Assembly: GCA_024500155.1 (NCBI GenBank)
Contig: CM044874.1
Location: 871,001 to 935,000 of the forward strand
Direction: 5' to 3'
DNA from: Chenopodium formosanum
Taxonomy: Eukaryota; Streptophyta; Magnoliopsida; Caryophyllales; Amaranthaceae
Length of the DNA stretch: 64,000 nt
The notes under the pieces were generated by a model. The model was not told the origin of the DNA. It did no database searches and saw only the letters and a program-made list of their open reading frames with translations. The number at the start of each line of letters is the position of its first letter. The first letter of the stretch is position 1. Positions 11,710-22,790 of this stretch are shown piece after piece. The position numbers were made by a program, and so were the translations under genes.

Positions 11710-13330
11710 CTTGGGATTTATGTTCATCTTCAGTATATATGTGTTATATGTGTGTCTTGTAGGAACCTCCAGTTTTTGGGAAGAGCAGTATTTTCAACAC
11801 CCGTCCATCCGGGTAAAATCTTCATCTTTATATTTTAACATTTTAGTATATCTAGTCCTATATTTTAGCATAAAATTATTGCTAAGCCAACTAAAACTAC
11901 TTTTTCCACTGAAATCTGAAACTTTTCTTAAAAACTCGTATTTGGAGAAGCATCAAGTGTAGCAGTGTTATTGATTATTAGAAAGTACAAAATGAATAAT
12001 TAAGGTAGTTGACAAGCCTACAAAAATAGGCAATTGACCAATAGTGGGACAACCATTGTAAACTGGAAGAGGGTAAGAGGGGGGGGGGGGGGGGGGTACA
12101 GGGGAGTATGTTCTGTGGAAGGTGAAAAAAATGCTAAAAAAAATAAAAATTCACTTTGTAGAGATGATAGCTATGGAGTTACCGAGGTAGTTTCCATACA
12201 AGGTTTGGATCTGATAGTAAGTGTTTGGTTGTGCTGAAATATTTGAAGTATGGAAAAGAAATGAGAAGGTCTCTTAGATGCAATGTAATACACTTTGTCC
12301 TGGTTGCATACTTAGTAGCCAACCTGTAGGACTGGATGGAAATTCCCCTGCTGTTTAGTGTTTCTCAAGACAATATCCCTTGCTTATTCAGGCTTTTTCT
12401 CGTCTCACTATTGAAAAGGATTTGGGCCTTCAGTTAGCTTTTTTTTTTCTTCAGTATTTCCAGGATCCATCCAGTCATTTAAGTTTTCAATTTCATTATT
12501 CATAGGTTGAGTGTCTAGTTGCATTTTCCTTAAAAATTTTGATTCAGATTCTTTTTTTTTTGGACATATAAATATATAATGATATGTATGGCTGTGAAAT
12601 TTCTGTGTTTCGCACACTATATCCTCCCTGATCAAATATTTTTGGGGCTCCAAAGGAATAAGACCCCAGAGAACTTTGAAACCTTCGACGTCTGAGCAAG
12701 GTTTTGAACTCCTATTGTTCTTAATTTCTATGTATTAGGTGGTTAGTTATGAGATTTCCATCTTGATTCTGAGCCGAATGTACCTACTTAAATTAAAGAT
12801 GAATTATTCATGTGAAAATGAGCATTTATTTGACGCATTTTTCTCATCAACTTCCTATCTAATTGCATTGGTTCTACAAATAGAAGAAAAGTAGTGGCTT
12901 GTTGAATAGCACTGGAACAGGAATCTTCTGGCTTCATGCTCTAGCTACTGCAGCAGTTTTGGGAGATAATACTTGTGATCCAAGCTATTTATCTGTTGCA
13001 GCTACCACAAAGCATCCAAAGCACCCCTTCCTGGTATTTTCATGCATAGTTTGTTTTCAACCATCCAACGGGAAGGGGAAGCACAGTTCAAGATGCACTT
13101 GCACTGTCTGCATGACTGTTAAATGTCGGTGAAAAAGAAATGACAGTCAAAACATGAAGTGGAGAATATCCTGATAATTCATCAAAAGCAAATTCCTAAC
13201 AGACAAATGTTCTAAGCTGATGCGGAAAATAATGACAAATCCTACATTGAAGCATCAGCACCAAACTGAAGATGAATCAAAGATGGCCGAGGTCAAAATC
13301 TGATTAGGTTGTTACCTGAAAGTGGCAAGG
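11710..13330 (+). pseudogene. VAL fragment pseudogene 1 (exons 8, 10 and 11 plus introns; CW exon deleted)
   Basis: Collinear copy of VAL about 4140-6700. Exon-8-like sequence at 11763-11812 keeps its acceptor and donor ([11 protein letters not shown]). About 900 bp of matching intron follows. At about 12645 the sequence jumps from the intron equivalent of VAL 5428 straight into exon 10 (GCTCCAAAGGAAT; VAL about 5927), removing about 495 bp with the CW-domain exon. Exon-11-like sequence at 12890-13132 encodes [13 protein letters not shown] and [12 protein letters not shown], then stops at 13130. Decayed homology continues to about 13330. Frameshifts, stops and the lack of N-terminal and B3 exons rule out VAL function. 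It is the longest of the four fragments and closest to intact VAL. Confidence 0.85.
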
Positions 13331-13684
13331 ACCATATCAATAAAGGGAATGGTGTAATTATTATGATGATTTTATAAAGTGAAGGAATATTTTTCAATTA
13401 TATTGTCAAGCATAGCAACACATGTGGGTGTGCACCTTCTTTGTAAGGTTGCCACAAGTCATGCATTCATGCATATGCATAGTATGGAATATCAATTCAG
13501 AACAACATATAGCATCAATATGCAGTACGCAAACCGTTAAACTTAGGTCTATTGCAAGTTTGCAGGAGTTAAATTTATATTCAAATTTTTGTGTGTGTGT
13601 GTTTTTTTTTTTGGGAAACAATTAAGAAACTGGGCCCCTTTTTCTGGAAAAAGTGGCTAGATTATGGGCTCTAGTAAAACACTA
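13331..13684. other. Spacer
   Basis: No gene. Contains a small cluster of CATGCA (RY-type) sites at about 13460-13480 and a (TG)n/T tract near 13590-13612. Confidence 0.4.
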
Positions 13685-14030
13685 CTCCCTCCGTCCCATA
13701 ATTACAGGCAAATATACTATTTTGGGTGTCCCAAAATGTTCCTCATATTACTAAAAATAATACTCAATCATTACTTACTTTTTCACTTTTCCATACAAAT
13801 TACACACATACCTAAAAACTCATTACTTACTTTTTCACCTTTTCATACAAAATACACACATACCAAAAAAATCATTACCTACTTTTTAACTTTTCCATAC
13901 AATATTTTCTACTTTTAATCAACATTCTTCACTTTTTAGCTTTTTCATACAATATTCCTCAACTTTTTCCATCCTCCTTAAAAACCGTACTTTTTAGAGT
14001 TATTTGCCTGTAATTATGGGACAGAGGGAG
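13685..14030. mobile_element. Stowaway-like MITE (346 bp)
   Basis: Begins CTCCCTCCGTCCCATAATTA and ends with its reverse complement with one mismatch. The terminal inverted repeats are about 29 bp and are flanked by TA (13683-13684 and 14031-14032). Start motif, TA duplication and small size match Tc1/mariner-derived Stowaway MITEs. The interior holds an approximately 60-bp repeat (ATACACACATACC, CATTAC(T/C)TACTTTTT) in about three degenerate copies. No transposase. Confidence 0.85.
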
Positions 14031-14145
14031 TAGTATCCAATGTACATAGCAGCAAGAACAAAAATACCATACTTTCTTTGTTGCCATCGAAATACTTTAA
14101 GGTATAACATTGACAGATTTGACACTATAAAAAATTATATGCGGG

Positions 14146-15560
14146 TAGAGGTGTTAAATATAACTCAACCGACCTGATTCAAAACCAACCCAAATAGAAC
14201 TTGATCCAAACTTTGACTTGTATAAACACAATAATATAGTATGGCTCTAAAGTGTTGTCTAATGGGTTACTTCCTCGTTGGACGTGAGCACATGAATGCT
14301 TACATTGTGGCCTAGGAGGTGCCATGGGCTGCTAGGGTAACACTTTCCTAATGAGCACACCCAATTCACAGTAAGATTATGGGTCATCTAATGGGGCAAA
14401 ATTATATTACGAGTACATAAGTGAAGGTATGGTCGGACTGGATTCCCAAGATGAAATATTGGAATTTCACTTTTTTTTATTTATTTATTTATTTATTTAT
14501 TTATTTTTTTATGCCCACAGTCCACAACTAGTTTACATCAATAGGGTCAGGCTATCGAACACGGAGTGCGGAGTCAGAAGAGTGGCAAAATACAGGGATG
14601 ACTTGTTGCTAGGGGTGAAAGGCCAACCAAGACCAGATATAGGTAGGACTATGTTAGCATAGTGGTTAGGTCCTACTCGGATTGATAAATGAATAAGAGA
14701 GCTAAAAAAAAAATATCGATTTATTAAACTAACACCCTCACAAGTTAGCCACCCAACAGAGAATCCCCAACTCCCAAGCCAGTGTAGTTGGTTGGGCTCG
14801 AACTTGTAACTTCAAAGTCGCAAGATTTATTCTTTCCATCTCCACTAAGCTTGCTTTGTACATTGTATATTCCACATCTATATTGTTCCAAGTATTTTGG
14901 TAATAGTTTGATGCGCTCCTTTTTCTCTCTTCTCTCTCCTCTCTCTTCTAGGGTTTTTAATTTTCTTGGCCGTGTAGGTTGGAAATAGTCTAATTTTTTT
15001 AATTCAATTTATTTTTTTTAGTTTTGTTTTACGTTTTGGTTTATTTGTTTTGTTTTGTTCTCTCCATCTGTGAGAGTTTGTCCCAATTTTCTGGGTTTTT
15101 CCCAATTTTTCTGGGATTTTCTCATCTATGGATGAGAATTTTATTTTTAGGGTTATTACAATAATTGGGAAGGTGATATGGATTCTTATGGGTCTGAAAT
15201 TTGTCATCAACCGGTCGATTAAAATATCAGATTGCGGAGGTCTCAACTTGGAAAGATGCAAAAACATCGAAAATCATTGCTCGTGTCAAGCTTGAAGCGG
15301 AGGAGTATGAGTTATGCTAAATATGCAAATTAGTTATGATTTTGATTGTAAAAGTTATGATATTTTCTCTAAATCTGTGGTTTACAGATCCTTATTATTG
15401 TAGATGTCGTATGACTTTTATTTAATGATATTATTCTACCCGTTCAAAAAAAAAAAAAAAAAAGTAAAAATATATATATATATATAGACACAATAATTTA
15501 GCGTGATCCAAGTTTGAAATTAGACCCGACCCGACCCGACCCAACCCGGTCCAACCTCTA
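14146..15560. mobile_element. Possible small hAT-like element split by a retroposon
   Basis: Outer ends read TAGAGGTGTTAAAT (left) and, in complement, TAGAGGTTGGACC (right). Subterminal (G)ACCCGACC repeats near 15523-15555 resemble hAT MITE subtermini. The 8-bp flanks (TATGCGGG and ATTTTGGG) do not match convincingly, so the call is weak. Confidence 0.3.
14240..15482 (+). mobile_element. Candidate non-LTR retroposon with poly(A) tail
   Basis: Ends in CCCGTTC followed by an A run (15445-15463) and an AT tract. Flanked by an approximately 19-bp direct repeat with two mismatches (TATAAACACAATAATATAG at 14221-14239; TATAGACACAATAATTTAG at 15483-15501), as expected for a LINE/SINE target-site duplication. 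There is no reverse-transcriptase coding. The interior includes a (TTTA)n tract at 14469-14508 and a CT-rich segment ending CTAGGGTTTT near 14958. It may be a truncated or composite LINE, or a SINE. Confidence 0.45.
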
Positions 15561-15676
15561 ATTTTGGGACGAAAGACTGGAAAGAGTATTGAGATCAGGA
15601 AAATTCAATTAATCTACTGAATAGTAACAGGCCAATAAAAAGAAGGTTGAGTTCATCTAAAATTGACTTATACAAA

Positions 15677-16862
15677 ATGATTAAATTTGGGTTCAGCTCC
15701 AATGGCACTGTCAATGGCTTCCGATGCCTCTACAGCTACTTCTTCATGCCTGGTTTTCGACGCATTTCAACATCTTCTTCATCAAATGAAGGTAATACTT
15801 CTTCATTTGCGAACTTCTTAGTTGATAAACTGGGTTTCTCCAACCACCAATCTCTCTCTACTTCCGCTTCACTCGCTTGTCGGCGGGGAATTGGTGGAGC
15901 GAAGCTTGTTGCTGATTTCAGTAGGGTTGAAGAGGCTGAATCTGTTATTCAATTCCTTAAGCAAATTGGTTTTCAGCAATCTGATATTAGGAAACTTGTA
16001 TGTCATGAACCCCGGATTTTACTTTCTAGGGTTAGACAAACCCTAAAACCCAAAATTAAGGTTCTTAATGATCTGGGTTTATCTGAGTCTGATCTTGTTC
16101 AAGCTATTTTAAAAAACCCTTCAATATTGCGCCAAAATTTGGGTCCTGCAATTCATGCTTTTAGGACTGTTCTGGGTAGTGATGAGAATGTTGTTCGGGT
16201 GATAAAAATATCGAATAGAGTTACTTTTAGTAAAGCTGCTAAATATTTGATTCCCAATGTTGAAATGTTGCAAAGTAATTGGGGAATTTCTGGTGATGAA
16301 CTCAAGAAACTTGTTTTTCACCGGCCTAGTATTTACTGTATGGAGACGAAATCTCTTGATTAGGGTTGAAGAAAAGTTAGGGATTTCTCGAAACTCTGTG
16401 ATGTTTGTTTATGGAATACAATGTGTCGCTGTATGTAGTGATAAGAATATCTACGATAAATGTGAAGTTTTTAAGAGCTTTGGATGGACTCAATTTGATG
16501 TCATGGAATTGATCAGGCGAAATCCTTTGTGCTTGACATCAAAAGAGGAAAGAATTAAGGAAAGATTGGATTTTCTGATAAACCAGCTGGGTTATAAGCC
16601 GGATTACCTAGCATCCCAGTCTTCGTTTTTTACTTGTAGCATAGAGAAGAGGTTATTGCCAAGACACCGAGTCTTACAGGTTTTGAAGGAGAAAGGCCTG
16701 ATAAAAGAGCATTACCTTCTTTCTAGTGCTTCTATCTTGAGCGAAGCTAAGTTCTTGAAAAGGTTTGTTTTTCCTTTTGAGGAAGTCCATGAGGTTTATG
16801 CTCAGCTAACAGGCTCTACAGTTGAATCGCTTGTTGCAGGAAGAGTAAAAGGCCAAATCTGA
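15677..16862 (+). pseudogene. mTERF-family gene, copy B (frameshifted by an 11-nt deletion)
   Basis: The start MIKFGFSSNG aligns with the other copies; an extra in-frame ATG at 15647 lies outside the conserved alignment. Reading is open to about 16349 (VIQFLKQIGFQQSDIRK; NPSILRQNLGP). Compared with copies C and D, 11 nt are missing after TGTATGGAGACGAAA (about 16341-16354), so the original frame stops at 16361-16363. The C-terminal half continues intact in the next frame to 16862 (CEVFKSFGWTQFDVM ... EEVHEVYAQLTGSTVESL ... GRVKGQI). Nothing else is broken, so inactivation looks recent. A truncated protein of about 229 residues could be made. The 3' half and flank are the closest relatives of unit C. 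Confidence 0.88.
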
Positions 16863-19800
16863 AGATGTCATTGAGTTCATTCTAATGCTGCTAGATGCAA
16901 GTCAGTGTATAAGGTATTAATACCATCTATCAATATTCTCTCAATATCAGTTCCTTGTCCAAGTAACACTCATAAATCATGTCCGTTGGAATGATAATAA
17001 CCAGTAAAGCTGTAATAGTTAGACATTTTTAGTTGGGAAGGTTGAATAGCAAGAGCATTACTTTGTAGGAGAGTAAAAAGCCAAATTTGAAGATGTCATC
17101 AAGCTTTAATGGTGTTAGATGCTAGTGCATAGTGTATTAGGTGTTGTTAGATTTTAGTTTTTATTTTATTTATTATTATTATTTTTTTTTAAATCAAAGC
17201 ATCTATCAATATTCTCTCAATATCTTCCTTGTCCGTGTAACACTGGTGAATAGGTTTGGGATTCATTGTATTAGGTGTTTCGTATACATGTTGTCCCTTT
17301 TATGTGAACCACTGATTTCTTGATCTATATTACATATGCCAAAATTTTATTAGTAGATCGTTGCTTTGTTGACTGTTATGACAATTTAATTGGGACGTCA
17401 ATTATTAACAGTTGATACAGGGATGTGTAACTCTTTTCCAATCTGATCTTATAGAAGCATATTTTATCGAAAGTTAAAATTTTAGTATCTAATATGAAGT
17501 GTTAAAACTAATGACAGTTGCTATTAGTCTAGTTTCAACTTGTGGAGCATTTACTGTTTCCATTCTTTCTCTAAATTTCCAGTGGATGGACTTAACTTTT
17601 GATTTCCTGTTACCCTTTTATCATTATTTGCTTAGATAAAATAAAATTTTAAAAAAATAAACATGAGAAGTTGATGTTTAATTCTTTTCTTCTACATAAT
17701 GATCCTGTAACCTCCTCACTGTGTATATTATATCAGGTTTGAGAACCCTACTTTTGTTCCAGAAAGATAGTATAAGTCTATTTTAAAATATAATTCCAAG
17801 CAACTCTATTGTAAAAAATGATTCTCTTACAATTGTGAGGGAGATTCAACACCTGAGAAAACAACTTTAGGTGCATGCATATGCACTGCAAATCTTTTGC
17901 TTCTTCCCTTAAATATATTTATCTTTCCATTAGAAACCATCACCCTGATGTTATTCGCCATGGCATAGTGGGAAGCCTGGTCGATTTAAACCGCCAGTGA
18001 TTTTTTTAAGCATTTGTTTTTGCAATATCAAATTATCCTTAACCTGTATATACCATTCTGAAAAAATTGTTTCTTAAGAGGATGTGTTAAAATTATGGTG
18101 TAGAGTCTTAAGTAGCCTTAGTATTGATACCTACGTGTCTTTACCTCCATTTTTATTTACTTGACTAACATTCCTAAAATGGAAATGTCTATTACTTGAC
18201 CAATACTATATTTGGTAAGCTTTTGGTAGAGTTGGTAGAGAGATTTTCTAAATTACCACTGCAAAGTGCATGTGGAGATAACTTTGGGGGTAATATTGTG
18301 CCAATTGTTATGGGTCTACTAAATAGAAATGGAGGAAGTAGTTTTCACTCCACAAAAGCACCTATAAATTGCAATAAGTCAATGTTCTTGTATGATATTC
18401 TGGAATTTTTTGTTTCTGCTGTGGGACATTCGATATCACCTACAGCAAAGTTCCAGTATCATAGGTACTGTGGAAGTATTTGTCAGAGTAACAATTTTTT
18501 TGTGGGTTAGTTTAGTGTAATTGAGCCTTGTGTTTAATAAAATTATTGGAATTTGAACATAAGGGATTGTTCTTTATGCTTGTGTTTGCTTCCTTAAGTT
18601 CCTTTTCTTACGAGTAATACCATAAGTCAGCTTTGACCATGAATTTGTTTTATATATAGAATTACATACAATTGTTTGACATCACTCATGTATCTTGGTG
18701 ATCGTTTTTTTTTCTTTTTTGGGAATTTGATGGTTGTGTTGTTAATTGGTTGAATCAAAATTGAAATTTTATTTGTTTTTGTAAGATCATGAAGTAAATT
18801 TGGTGTATTAATGTCACATTTCAGTACGTGTCTGAATCATCATGATGATTAAAGAAAATGGGATTTATCTATGTATTTTGTGAAGGAAGTTTGGCTTTTG
18901 AAGCGTTTCTCTGTCTATAGTATGTAATACACTGGATCCGAGCCCAGCTTTTGGAGTCAACTATACACCCCAAGTCCACAACCACATTATGAACAAAGGT
19001 ATTATTGCCAGATCTCTGAAACTGTATTAATTTTGTTCAAATTTATTGCAGTCATTTCTAATTTTATTTATGTAAAGTTGAGATTAAAACAATTAACAAT
19101 ATAAAACACAGAGTAGATTTATTTTGCTTTTAGTCTTGAAGGCCAAAGATCTTGTTCCCTTGTGATGATTTTTGGCGCTATATCCATTATCCAATGTGCA
19201 TTCACTAGGAGTCATTTGGTTGGATATTTTGGAACGAGTTGGAATGAAGTTAGAATCCATTCCATCTACTTAATTGTTTTTTTTAACTATGGAACCCCAT
19301 ACCACAGGGGATCTAACTACACCCCTTCCCCAAGAATCTCATAAGTGATACCCACCTCACCTGCTCACCCCATAATAATTATAAGATTCAGTTGTGTTTG
19401 GACCCCAAGAAGGTCAAATTCCATTAAGCGATGAAATTACCAAAATACCCTGCAGTGGGGCTCTCAAGAGTTGATCGGGGCCCGAATCCCGAGAAACCCT
19501 AAACACGGCCTATAAACTCCTTAACCCCAATCAATTCATTTACTCCTTATAATACTTATCTGCCAAACCTTTAAGGGGTAATTTCTTTTGTCTCTCTAGA
19601 TTTTTTTTTTCCTTTCTAAACGTCATTTACTAACTTGGCCGTTGGAGGGGCTTTCTCGAGATCACCTTCTATGCAGCTGTCTTCGTTCGTTTTACATGAC
19701 TCAGTTGGACTAGAGGAGCAAACTCCCCCTTTATTCACACAACGGGTTTCTAGATCTTGGATCTTATTGACTCTTGGTTGAATATTTGATTTGAGTCTTG

Positions 19801-20714
19801 TAGATTTTTGTTATTTGATCTGAACTAATTTTTTCTGATATGGTCTGAATTGAACTTATTTTTCCAATATGATTGTTTGATTTGACATAATTTTTCTTAT
19901 GTATTTCTTTTCAGTGTTACTATTTAATTTGTAGATGACTGCTTACATTGTTTTATCATTCCAATCTCCCTTTTATGATTATTTTAATACTTTTCCTTGT
20001 TGATTTTCATCATTGTATATTACTATAACAGATTAACAGCCAAATATGAATTTGTGTCAGCTAAGTGCTAATTAAAAAACTTTATGCTAGTGCAAAAAGT
20101 ATATATAGTATATACTATATATACTTTGTACATAACACATTTACAAGGCTAGATCAAAAAATTGTGAGGGTTAAGGCTTGGTTAGAGTACTTTTTCTTTT
20201 TGTTTAAAAAATTGAAAATTTTCACATTTTTACAAATAATGAAGAAGTTTGTATCATTTGCCCCAAAATTATGGTAACACACAAGCATGAAGAAAAAGCG
20301 GTAAGGTAATGTTTGGGCGCTCTACAGAACCAAAAAAATTGCATAATTAGATTTGATAGCTCATGGGAAAATAGGCACAAACAAGAGTGGTGAAGATGGA
20401 CTGCAGACTACAGCACGAGAAGTGAGCATGATGCTTGGGCACTTTTAGTATTTCCAAGTTCCAACAGTGCCTAGGAAGCAGAGGCAAAGGACTGCATCAA
20501 AGCCCTAAATTGGAGCCAAGGAATGGGGTTTCTTAGTATTTTGGTCTACTAGTGTCTGACTGCAGTAACTTAGTCTCCATTCTCGTAGCCCTTGCACATG
20601 GGATTTGTTCACTGGATTATTGGGGAAATCAACCTGGAGCCGGTTAGGGACAAATACTCGGGTTTGCAACATTCTAAAAGTTTACAGAGATCTTATAGCC
20701 AACAATTGTCGTGC
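16863..20714 (+). repeat. 3' flank of mTERF-B: duplicated block shared with unit C
   Basis: Non-coding, and near-identical in order and sequence to 23979-27910 behind mTERF-C. Parts recur behind D (37.2-37.85 and 38.85-40.28 kb) and E (55.1-57.7 kb). The flank landmark GATTTCTTGATC near 17311 recurs in each unit. I see no gene; ORFs here are conserved only because the duplication is recent. Contains the Stowaway-like MITE at about 18145-18338. Confidence 0.8.
18145..18338. mobile_element. Stowaway-like MITE (about 190 bp) in unit B
   Basis: Left end CTCCATTTTTATTTACTTGA; right end complement CTCCATTTCTATTTAGTAGA; about 18 of 21 positions match. TA flanks on each side are plausible. The homologous flanks of units D (near 39270) and E (near 56275) lack it, and they give the empty site ahead of CCCCACAAAAGCACC. 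It is present only in B and C, so it entered before the B/C duplication and after their split from D and E. Confidence 0.65.
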
Positions 20715-21660
20715 TTGTTTCGCACTGCTGTCTGCCTGTCTGCATACTCTATCCTCCCTCATCAAGCATTTTTAAGGCTCCAAAGGAATCTGGCCCCAGA
20801 GAACATGGAAACCTTCCACATCTGAGCAAGGATATGATTTCCTATTGCTCTTAGTTTCTTTTCTGTTTGTGTTAGCAGGTTAATTTGTGAAAGTTTATAT
20901 TGGTTTTGAACCTTTGCTGGTGAAAAAAAAAAGTTCCTTGAAAAAAACCCTAGCAAGTTATTGGGTGACGAGTTTACTCATTATTGTGATTAGTATGTAA
21001 AATGTCTGCATTTGCGTTGCACTTCATCTCCTGCCTGCATCTGCTCCCTTGATATTCTATCTTGTTTGTTTATTTTCTTATTGTCTGATGTTTTTGTGGA
21101 GAGAATTTCTTTTCTTTTTTCTCCCCTATAGATGGAAAATGACCTGTTTTGTGCAACGTTTTTGAGTATTGAAATTAAGGAAAAAACATTAGTGGGTAGT
21201 AGAATGACACTAGAACAGGAATCTTGTGGCTTCATGCTCTAGTTACTTCAGCAATCAGGAAGATAACATTAATGATCCAGGCACTTCATCTGTTGCAGGT
21301 TTGCAGCTATCACCAAGTATCCACGGCACCCTCCTGGGTTTATTTATGCGTTGGGTGTATTCAATCACCTAAAGGGAAGAGGAAGCACACATCAAGATGC
21401 ACTTGCACTGTCCGCATGATTATTAAATGTCGCTTCACGAGGAAGAGGAATTGACAGTCAGAACAAGAAGTGGAGACTACAAAAAAGATGTAAAAGTCTG
21501 ATGCGGAAAATAATGACAGATCTCACCTTAAGGCTTAAGCATCAGCATGAAACTGAACATGACTCACAGATGGGTCCAACTCAATCTAAAGATGGTCGAG
21601 GTCAAAATCCGATTTGCTCCTCGGCCAAATGTGGCAAGAACCACTGGAAATAGGAATAGT
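20715..21660 (+). pseudogene. VAL fragment pseudogene 2 (exons 10-11 remnants)
   Basis: Starts within the equivalent of VAL intron 8 (TGCATACTCTATCCTCCCTC; VAL 5393-5412). It shows the CW-exon deletion junction (GCATTTTTAAGGCTCCAAAGG), then exon-10-like sequence to about 20826, intron, and exon-11-like sequence from about 21190 (QESCGFMLSS-type frames; PPSGKGK region as SPKGKRKHTSRCTCTVRM). Frameshifts and stops are present, including TGA at 21452-21454. Near-identical to pseudogene 3. Confidence 0.82.
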
Positions 21661-22207
21661 TATGCACTTATGCTTATGCAATTGTAAAGGAAAAAAAAAC
21701 ATATCAACGCAATGTTGCATTTGTCTTGTGTGTGCACTCTCTTATAGAACACTATATTGTGTAGGATATTCTACAATTTTTTAATTGATTTTTAATTTTT
21801 AGGCTAACTTATGAAACTTTGTATATTATAGTCTTATAGAACACTATATTATATAGGATATTGTTACAACTTACGAAGCTTCGAGTAGCATAGTCTTGAA
21901 TTGAATATGAGTCTAGATTGTAAAAGCTCACATGTTAAAAAATAAAATAAAATAAAAACCTCTTAAGAAGGCCTAATTGCACATGAAAACATGAATATCG
22001 AGTTTGTCATAGCACAACAAAGTGCAAATCATAATCCTAGTAAAAAGTAAGACATCTTAAATATGGAACCCTAACATTATTAGTTCTTTTTTATACTACT
22101 TCAAAATAGTATAAGTGTTTTTTTTTTTTTTTTTAAAGAAATTTGATATTCAATACTCCATATAAGAAAACCTTTTTTTTTAATAAACTACTATATATGT
22201 TATGAGT
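21661..22207 (+). other. Spacer upstream of mTERF-C
   Basis: AT-rich, non-coding; matches 28890-29395 behind pseudogene 3 up to about 22115. Contains an internal short repeat (ACACTATATT(G/A)T(G/A)TAGGATATT) at about 21750 and 21841. Confidence 0.5.
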
Positions 22208-22625
22208 AATATTTTTTTTTTTTTTTTTTTTGAACAGCTATGTTACAAAAACTTTTGTATACATCCGATTTACACTAATATTAGTGTACATCGAGCAATA
22301 TAAGGGTAACTTTTAGCTAATTTTAGGGTAACTTTTTGCTTTTCTTTGGGTAACTTTAAACATAATACAATTTTTATATAAATAGATAACAAGAAAAGGT
22401 TATAGAGGTAATTTAATTACATTCAATCACTAATAATTGATTTTTAGTCAATTAAAATGTGATTCTTTACTAATAAAGCGTATATAATTTTTATTTGAAT
22501 TGGGTTACTTTTACGCATATTGGGGTAACTTTTATTCATTTCAGGGGTAACTTTTAATCATATTATGTTATCTTTATAATATATGTACAATAATTTATTG
22601 TACATCCGAATCCGATTTTTTTAAA
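22208..22625. repeat. Unit-C-specific insertion with repeated GGGTAACTTTT motif
   Basis: Six copies of GGGT(A/T)ACTTT at about 22302, 22325, 22349, 22502, 22522 and 22543. The edges carry similar TGTACATC(G/C)GA sequence, in direct orientation at 22285 and about 22599. No matching sequence was seen at the equivalent place ahead of D, so this looks like a mobile element of unknown class. No TSD was identified. Confidence 0.4.
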
Positions 22626-22790
22626 AATTTGTGGCTTCGTTAATATTATTTGAAAAAACTATTCCATGTCAATTTGTATTTTAATACAGTACATTGTTAG
22701 TCAAAATTAGTAAGTAAGAGAAAGTCAAACATGTCAATTAGTAAGTAAGAGAAAGTCAAGCATTCCAATTGACTTCATTTTGAAAACGAA

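Noticed and set aside
13664..13918. 84-residue ORF
   Set aside because: Lies inside the MITE at 13685-14030; hydrophobic translation of AT-rich repeats.
14146..15560. Firm hAT call for the TAGAGGT-bounded segment
   Set aside because: The 8-bp flanks TATGCGGG and ATTTTGGG do not match, so it is kept only as a low-confidence feature.
17880..18000. Possible tRNA-like sequence in the mTERF flank (GCCTGGTCGATTTAAACC)
   Set aside because: No cloverleaf with A and B boxes could be drawn; no tRNA or rRNA gene was found in the window.
18196..18510. 104-residue ORF with a near-identical partner at 25371-25682, suggesting a conserved small gene
   Set aside because: Conservation is explained by the recent B/C duplication. 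About half lies in a Stowaway-like MITE, units D and E lack it, and there is no recognisable domain.
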